64,000 nucleotides of DNA, taken from positions 8,370,264-8,434,263 of the forward strand of contig OX359283.1 in assembly GCA_947179155.2 (NCBI GenBank), written 5' to 3'. Below the pieces are notes generated by a model. That model was not told where the DNA came from, did no database searches, and saw only the letters and a program-made list of their open reading frames with translations. The DNA is from Hedera helix (lineage: Eukaryota > Streptophyta > Magnoliopsida > Apiales > Araliaceae). Position numbers and translations under genes: made by a program. Below are positions 57,481-64,000 of this stretch, in pieces. Numbering within the stretch: position 1 is the first letter of the stretch; the number at the start of each line of letters is the position of its first letter.

Positions 57481-58574
57481 CTACGTCACTACCACTTCAT
57501 GAATTTTGAGAACCTCATCCATCACATTATTTTTCATCGGTAGATTCAATCCCATTTGCATTCGAAATGAATGTTCGACTCCCTTTTCACGTAATAAATA
57601 TTGGAGATGACTAAAAAGATTCTTTAAAATTAGAATGGGATCATGCAAAATAAAAGATAAAAATTTGTTATGAGTAAATGGAATAAAAATAATTGCATTA
57701 TTATCAAAAATCATTGGCAAAGAATTTAATGGAGCTTCATCCTCCTTCAAATCTTGTTTCAGCCCAATTGCTTCTTCTTCCTCTAACTCCAAATTGTTGG
57801 TAATTGGAATCTCTAACTTTTCCTTGTTTCTTTCCTCAACAACTTCCGCCACCTTAGGCATGTCATCATCAAAAATAACATCATTGTCTACATTAACATT
57901 GTCCGCTTCATTGATATTGTTTGCTTTCTCTTGCTTCGGTGATGGAGGGACTGTCTTTTTTGGATCCTCTACATTGTTACCGATTTTTAACACTTGTGCA
58001 CTTCTATTCTCCATTGGATTATCCACCGTTTGAGAAGGTACTTGCGCAGAACTTTACTCCTCCAATTGATCCATTGCGGTTGTCATTTGTCCCATTTGAG
58101 TACCCAAACGCTAAATAATTGCATTAGTATCCTGTTGAAATTGCAAATTATTAATTTCAATTAGTTTAATCATATCCTCTAAAGACATATCAGAATTAAA
58201 TGATTGGCCTTGTTGCTGTTGGGGATATGGCTGAATGTATTGTTGACAACTTGAAAAATTCTGATTTACGAGCTGATTCATTTGTGGATTCTTATAGCCA
58301 AAATTAGGATGATCCCTCCATCCATAATTATACGCTTTTGAATAGGGATCATATTTCCATTGGGGTTGACCAGGGAAACCACTTGTTCATAGGACTCCTC
58401 TCAAAGAATGGGACACATATTAGTTGGATGTCCTACCATCGCACAAATCCTACAAGCTTTCATTGGTTGTGTATTACCTGCAGCCAATTGATAAACAGGA
58501 GAAGTTAGATCATTAATTTATTGCTCAAGAGAAGAAATAGTTACATCATTGACATAATCATGCATGACTTCCAT
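57481..58574 (-). pseudogene. Truncated gag of the gag-only element
   Basis: Starts at about 58574 (MEVMHDYVND) but meets a stop near 58517. A zinc knuckle follows (CRICAMVGHPTNMC, about 58455-58410; CX2CX4HX4C), then more stops and shifts. The last part, 58026-57481, is an open 181-codon frame: an acidic lysine/glutamate/asparagine-rich first half, then a hydrophobic-charged end (IIFIPFTHNKF...HLQYLLREKG). The knuckle fits nucleic-acid binding by Gag. The 181-aa frame is not a family I can name, and whether it is translated is unclear. Confidence 0.6.
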
Positions 58575-58685
58575 CCTGAACCTGCACAACTAAATTAAAT
58601 TATGAAAAACTAGAAAAATAAAATCTAAAAAAATTACTAAATTAAATAAATATTTATAAAAGCACAAAATTAAATTAAAATCATT

Positions 58686-58704
58686 TCCCGACAATGACAC
58701 CAAA
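58686..58704 (-). other. Primer-binding site of gag-only element
   Basis: - strand TTGGTGTCATTGTCGGGA, a mutated form of the TGGCGCCGTTGCCGGGGA-type site used by Athila/Tat. It lies just inside the right LTR. Confidence 0.6.
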
Positions 58705-58712
58705 ATTTGGTG

Positions 58713-60154
58713 TGATGTCGCAAGCGCCCAAAAATAAAATCTTACTTTTGAAAATATTAATGTAGTAGTGCAAGTAAGAGTCGATCTCACAGAGAATGAT
58801 TAATTTAATTTTATGTTTTGTAAACCAAAATTGGGGGGGTTTCAATTAAAGAAATAGTTTAAATAAAATTAACTAAAATAAAAATGTAAGTAATTTAATG
58901 AGAAGAAAAAAAACCTTGGTTTAAGTTAACATCCACCATCAAGAATTTACAACTGATCATTGATGCATAAATAAATCAATTAATATTTTGAACATTCATC
59001 ATAGAAATAACTACTCGTAGGTGAAATAATTTTTCTTCTATCTCCTTAATTTTAATTAAGTAGACACATGCGTTCTAAATTACCCTTACTACTAAACAAC
59101 CTCCGGCACGTGCTAAAGTTTTGATTTAATAGTAACTTTAAGAATTAGAGAGATCGTTGAACTAAACAACACAAGCCACGCGTTTGCATTTAATTTAGAT
59201 GAACATTCTTCCTAAGATAAAATAATCTTTTGATCTGCAAAATAATTATTAAACTTAGTTGCTTCACAAATAGCAGTAGATTAATGTGAATAATAAACTA
59301 GTAGGCCTCCTAGCAATTAAACAAACCAATCATAAAATTTAGCATAGAAAAATATCCAATACTCAAAGTATAAATTGAACAATTAAAATAAATTAGATCT
59401 CCCAGTATATAAATCTTGATGGCTTTAATCACTTAAACCAAGAAAAATAATTTAGCTACTTATAATTGTAGAGAATACCAAAGAATAGAAGAGATAATTT
59501 TTCTAATGAAAGTTGTGTATCAATTGTGTATCTCAAGCCCTCTATTTATAGGCTACATAATTCTCCTAACCCTAATAGGAATTACACTTTTTAAACCCTA
59601 ATAGGATTTAAAATATAAAATAAAATATAAAATTCCTATTTAATTCCTTTTCTAAATTGGAATTAGAATTATGTAATTTATTTGCTTGATCACAGAAACC
59701 ATGCGGAAAAGGAAGATAAAGAACAGCTAAACGCCTGGGACCCACGCGGTAAAGGAGCGAGAAAGAAAAAGGCAACAGCCGCCGCGCCCTGAGCCATGCG
59801 CCTACTGCATCAATTCATTCTGCAACACCCGCGCATTGCGCGATTTCTTTTTCTCTTTTGGTCCGACCGCGCATGGCGAGGGAGTCTCCTTCCTTGCCAA
59901 ATGGCGTCGCTCCTGTGTCCAGCTGCTTTTGATCCCTTGCGCACCTGGCTTTCCAGATTATTTACAGTTTTGCCATCCAAGCTTTAAGTAATTCCTACAA
60001 AATAAAATAAAAACATTAAAAATAATATAAAATTACTAAAAATAATAAAAACACATAATAATTAATAAAACACCTAAAATACTAAAAATTCTTAAAACTC
60101 ACAAATAATTAAGCCTACAAATACCTAATAAATAGGAATAAAATCTACTTATCA
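58713..60154 (-). repeat. Right (5') LTR of gag-only element
   Basis: - strand TGATAAGTAGA to GCGACATCA. TATA box at 59541-59552 (CTATAAATAGAGGG). The transcript would start about 30 bases further on and run leftward through gag. Confidence 0.9.
59541..59552 (-). promoter_or_regulatory. TATA box, right LTR of gag-only element
   Basis: - strand CCTATAAATAGAGG. It is in the 5' LTR and so would drive the element. Confidence 0.62.
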
Positions 60155-60786
60155 GCTAAGTTTGAGAAGGCCAAAGGTTCCGGTAAAACTAAAGGGTAAG
60201 GAATGGTAATTGCATAGAGGCGCATGAAGGAATGTGTTATATTAAACTATTCAATATGATAAACAAGTTAGTTAAATGTAAATTGTTAAAGGTATAAGTT
60301 GTGTAAAGTTTTTGTTTTAATATTAAACTTTGTCGCTAGTAATGAAGTGTATGGTTTTGTAAATCTGTTGAGATAGCTATATATGTAAGTTTTTAATTAG
60401 CAAAACTTGTAATCGAATACAACTAATACATTATTGTAAGTCGAGTGTTATATGTATTAAACTCGAAAGTATGAAAACAGATATGTGTAAGCAGGATTAT
60501 GTATGGACAGTTATGAATAGTGATTTTGTTCCTAGGTGAGATTAGATTAAATCATAAGATATATGATTATGAACTGTAATAGACTAGGTCATGATTTATG
60601 TATATATTATCTTAGTTCTAATGAAAGGATGTGAAGATTGTGATTCTGAAACAGGTTAGGAATGTAAGCTAAATAATTAAGTTTATTTACTATATTATGG
60701 TTGTATGATATGGTTTTAAGGAAAAATGTTATGTTTCAATGCACAAGGTCGGTTGTAGCTAGAATAGAGATTCTTAGGGTGTTACA
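60155..60786 (+). repeat. 3' end of another Tekay-like LTR (fragment)
   Basis: Starts with GAGAAGGCCAAAGGTTCCGG and AAACTAAAGGGTAAGG, which match the purine-rich segment after the acceptor-like site in other LTRs here. Ends in TAGGGTGTTACA. No primer site follows, so it is a fragment. The upstream part is replaced by the gag-only element. No gene is seen. Confidence 0.5.
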
Positions 60787-62220
60787 CATCATTATGTATG
60801 TAAGATACTTCTCATGCTATGCATTTGTTATATGTATCATACAACTCATGATTTTCATTTTATATATGCATTATATGTCTCATATTGTACATTTTATCAA
60901 GATATAAAATATAATTAACAAAAATATCTTGGATTATCAACCAGATAATAACAGTTATAATCACAACGCTGCACTTAGACACATTATAAACATGCTTGCA
61001 AGAATTCCACATAACACCGAAAATCTTGCACATAACTAATAACTAGCTTACACACAACAATAATTTAACACATAATACAAGTTCTGAAAAACTTGCCTTT
61101 CACCATCTTTACCAATTATGCTAATTTTTGCGTCCTTCGACCGACCTACATGTTATGCAAAATTGGCAATACAATATTAGTAAAATCTTGATACTTAACC
61201 TAATCTTATATTAGGATTCTGAACTTAATTCATTATCCTTCGTGTGACTTATGCAAGTATGTGGAATTGATCATACAATGTCAAACATAGCTTGACTCTT
61301 TGTTCAGTCTTATTTTAAAACTTTAAAATCCTTTTTGTCTTTTTGTTCATTGAAAACTAACACCAATTATAGGTTCGAACTATCAACTAGACACTATTAG
61401 GTCATACATATTAGTTTAAAGTGCTTAAGTATTTAACTTATACATTACAGACTCTTAACTTTCGTAAAAACATGACCCAAATCCAACCCGACGCGAAAAA
61501 CTGAAAACTAGAAGCTATAGGTACAGGCGCATCTACGCTAAGCCCCCACTGCAGCTACGGTCACCAACTTAGATGCACTTCCCTGCATCCGCAGCTGCAG
61601 CCCAGTTCACTTACCCGGACAATAGCTTTAAGCGCAGCTGCGCTCAACCCAAGCGCAGGTGCGCTCAGCTCTAATTTTTGAAAACTTTGATTTCAAATTC
61701 TAATTTTGCAAACCTTAACTCATTTAATCTTTTAACAACATATTCCAACATTTTAAGTTTGAAAACACTTCAACTAAACATAGAAATCACTCTTGTTTCT
61801 TTATATATAACATGATTTTCTTGAAAACATTATTAATCATATTAATCCATCTTAATCCATTTACCCCATTCATTCTAGTTAGGTCATGTTCAAGTTTCTA
61901 AACTTGACACATCCTTTAGCACTACTCATTTTGAGTTTATAAATCTTACTATAGCTTGTTGAATTCAATAAATCTTCAACCCAAAAGCTTTGGTTTATCA
62001 CAAAATATTTTATTTAAAAATCTTTAACCAAGATTACACTCATTCCTTGTCATCCAATCATGCCACTAAGTTAGTCATTCATGAAGCCACCAAGATTCTT
62101 ATCATATTGGATATACTACCACTCGATATTCCAATAGATCAACTACATGGAGTATCAAGGTTTAGAAAACGTTTTTATAGGCTTTTTATCAAACACATAC
62201 AAGGCATTTGAGACTTTCAT
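60787..62220 (-). repeat. Possible Tekay-like LTR fragment, reverse strand
   Basis: Landmarks in the order seen in reversed LTRs here: ACTTGCC text near 61090, a CCGACCTACATGTTATG stretch near 61140-61158, then an isolated GC-rich run of GCGC quasi-palindromes (61525-61670). The ends are not recognised, and similarity is by layout only. The frame at 61990-62211 looks like chance. Confidence 0.35.
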
Positions 62221-62604
62221 TGTAATAACCTAAAAAATTACAAACTCAAATTATTATTATTATTATTATTTATTTTTATGAGAAAATATGATGTGCAAAG
62301 TTATGTTGTGTATGTGTATGTGTATATGTTATGCAATGAGAATTAGTGAGTTGGTTAATTTAATTTATTCGAATCAACTAAAGAGGGAAAAGAAATGCAT
62401 GAGGAGTTTATGTGATGAAATCACAAAACTTAAATGCCTTGAATGACAAATAAGAAGATTAACAATCACCAAGTGAATTACTTGGATGATTAATAAAGAA
62501 GAAAAAATAAATAAATTATTAAAGTTAACCCAATGTGGGAATATGCGTTGGTATTGTGGGAAATTCTTTTATAAATCCAAGTTGAAAAGATGTGGCAGAT
62601 TATT
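62221..62604 (+). repeat. Possible start of an LTR, cut by the next LTR
   Basis: Begins TGTAATAACCTAAAAAATTA, LTR-start-like, with an ATT microsatellite after it. It is interrupted at 62605 by the LTR below. No gene is seen. Confidence 0.35.
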
Positions 62605-64000
62605 TGTAATGACCATGAATTCTATTAGACATTGTAATTATATTTATTAAATAATTAGCAATGAATTAAAAATTTTATACTAATAAATTGTGCATTACAT
62701 AATTGAATGAATATACTTGTGTATGAGTATACTTATTTAAAGTAATTAAGCAAGTTGTTATAATTAATTAAAGCAAGTCTAATTGGATTATAATTTAAAT
62801 CCACATGAGGTATTAAACTAAGTTAAATTAATTTCCCTAGTAGCCCATGTAATTAATTAAACCTTAGTCTATATAATTAATTAAACAAGCCCAATGCTTG
62901 ATTTAATTAAATGTAACAAAGGTTATTTACTTGTTAGCCCAATGTAATAAATAAATTGAGCCTAAATAATTTAATTGAATGAGCCCAACTTATTTAAATC
63001 TTAGAGTCCAATGTGGAGCTCAATAGGAAGTCAAAATTGGTCAAACAATATATATATAAGAGTATATATATATATATATGAGAATATATAAGAAGGAAAA
63101 ATAAATCAAAAATAGGGGGTAAAAACCCCATTTGGCCGGCACTTCCTAGGGGGACCCACTTGGGTGGCTTCTTTTTCTTGTTGCTTCAATTTCACTCCTT
63201 GTCAAAATAGCCTAACCACTCTAGTCATTTACATTGTCAATCAAAATGTCATTCACTCCAATAATAATCCTAATTAGCCTTTAATTTGACTATGCTGGTG
63301 AAGTATGAAGAATTGATGGTGATTAAGGAGAATCTATAAATAGAATGCTCCACACCTTTGATGAGTTTGTTAGTCACTTTGTATCATTTTCTATAGAGCA
63401 AAGTGAGAGCTTCTAAGAGAGAAATAGAGAGATACACTTGTAAGTTAAAGGAGATAGCTAGAAAAGGAGTTTGGTGAATGTCCAATAGCTTCACATCATA
63501 CTTTGAAAGGAGAATAAGAAGAAGAGCACACAAGTCACTAAGGTTAAAAAGTGTTCCAACCCTTTCTAAGTTCGTTTGTATAGTCTATATGTGATTTGAA
63601 CGGTTAAAATATATTTTTAACCGATCAAAAGTTGTTTTTATGGACTAGAAGTCTTAGACTATGTTATATATGTATATTCATGATTTGATGTGTTTAAATC
63701 ATGTTTTGGTATGTGTGGTATGGATAAAAATGGAAGAAATATTAATATTAAACCTTACGTAAAACCTAGTTCAGTATATGGCATTTTATGTTATAGTTTG
63801 AAATGTACAAGTTTGCAAATGGATTTCTATGGCCAAAAAGTTGCATATATGAGTTTTAAAGAAAACCAACTTGAAGCTTTCAAAAATATGAAAAAACAAA
63901 GAAGTAATGGCTTTTACCGTAAAGTATGTCGTTTTTAAACCCTAAGTGGTTCGATCTTTAAATTTGTGTCAAAACGATTTCAAAAATGTGATCGAACCAT
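62605..64000 (+). mobile_element. LTR of the solo-LTR family, + strand, cut by window end
   Basis: Starts TGTAATGACCATGAATTCTA and runs in parallel with the - strand of 15121-18860 and 22575-26145. It has a TA run (about 63048-63080), TATA box, leader block (63478-63530), donor-like ACTAAG|GT (GT at 63543-63544) and a stretch ending GATCGAACCAT at the edge. Whether it is solo or belongs to a full element cannot be seen. The frame at 63690-63938 lies inside the proposed intron and is not supported. Confidence 0.85.
63333..63344 (+). promoter_or_regulatory. TATA box of the + strand LTR
   Basis: TCTATAAATAGAATG, near consensus, about 205 bases upstream of the donor-like site. Confidence 0.6.

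Larger units (their letters stand above)
54696..60154 (-). mobile_element. Gag-only (TR-GAG-like) non-autonomous LTR element
   Basis: Two direct LTRs (54696-56141 and 58713-60154) flank only about 2.57 kb. The - strand order is right LTR, TGGCGCC-like primer site, short gag with one zinc knuckle, untranslated 3' part, left LTR. No pol domain is present. Primer site and the GGGAGGCAACCC and AAGTGTGGGGGA motifs tie it to Athila/Tat elements, whose Pol it would borrow. I see no clear 5-base duplication (TTAGG left, GCTAA right). Confidence 0.82.

Noticed and set aside
60701..60907. 68-codon hydrophobic frame
   Set aside because: Crosses the LTR end at 60786 in AT-rich DNA; composition artefact.
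1..64000. Host genes, tRNA, rRNA, bacterial-type operon or defence system
   Set aside because: No supporting sequence found; essentially all coding text belongs to retrotransposons.

Overview
This is repeat-rich intergenic DNA of a plant nuclear genome, probably a eudicot with a large genome. I see no host gene, tRNA, rRNA or CRISPR array. Nearly all 64 kb can be assigned to LTR retrotransposons of the Ty3/gypsy superfamily, inserted into one another.

Layout. (1) 1-10025, + strand: a Tekay/Del-type chromovirus (E1) with a 5' LTR cut by the window edge, a tRNA-iMet primer site, a small coiled-coil ORF ahead of gag, a decayed gag-pol and a 3.36-kb 3' LTR. (2) 10026-21066, +: a second Tekay-type element (E2) lacking its 5' part, with a stop-riddled gag-pol in mostly one frame and a 3.5-kb 3' LTR. 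A 3.7-kb solo LTR (15121-18860, -) sits inside that LTR with a TCGGC target duplication. (3) 21067-54695, +: an old Athila-type element, split by a second solo LTR of the same family (22575-26145, -) and by a 23.75-kb insertion (27654-51406). (4) That insertion is a young head-to-tail array on the - strand: LTR-A, internal A, LTR-B, internal B, LTR-C, truncated internal C, nearly identical by eye. Copy A has one uninterrupted 1485-codon gag-pol. Both full copies encode an identical 262-aa acidic/coiled-coil protein ahead of gag. (5) 54696-60154, -: a small gag-only (TR-GAG-like) element with 1.44-kb LTRs. (6) 60155-64000: fragments of further Tekay-type LTRs, ending in a + strand copy of the solo-LTR family cut by the window edge.

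How the genes work together. In each autonomous element Gag forms the particle and Pol (protease, reverse transcriptase, RNase H, integrase with chromodomain-like tail) copies and inserts the element. The LTRs supply promoter and transcript ends. The gag-only element would need Pol from an Athila-type relative.

The most unusual signal is in the LTRs. Several different Tekay-type LTR families share the same order: TATA box, a conserved block (GATGTCC ... TACTT ... GGAGAAG-like), an AAG|GT splice-donor-like site, about 2.0-2.5 kb of AT-rich hairpin repeats and minisatellites, a conserved GAGCAA/TTGCTC hairpin, then a TNCAG acceptor-like site. This suggests a leader intron inside the LTR. The second notable signal is the pre-gag coiled-coil ORF, present in two different families and preceded each time by an acceptor-like AG next to the ATG. 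Both are hypotheses from sequence alone.
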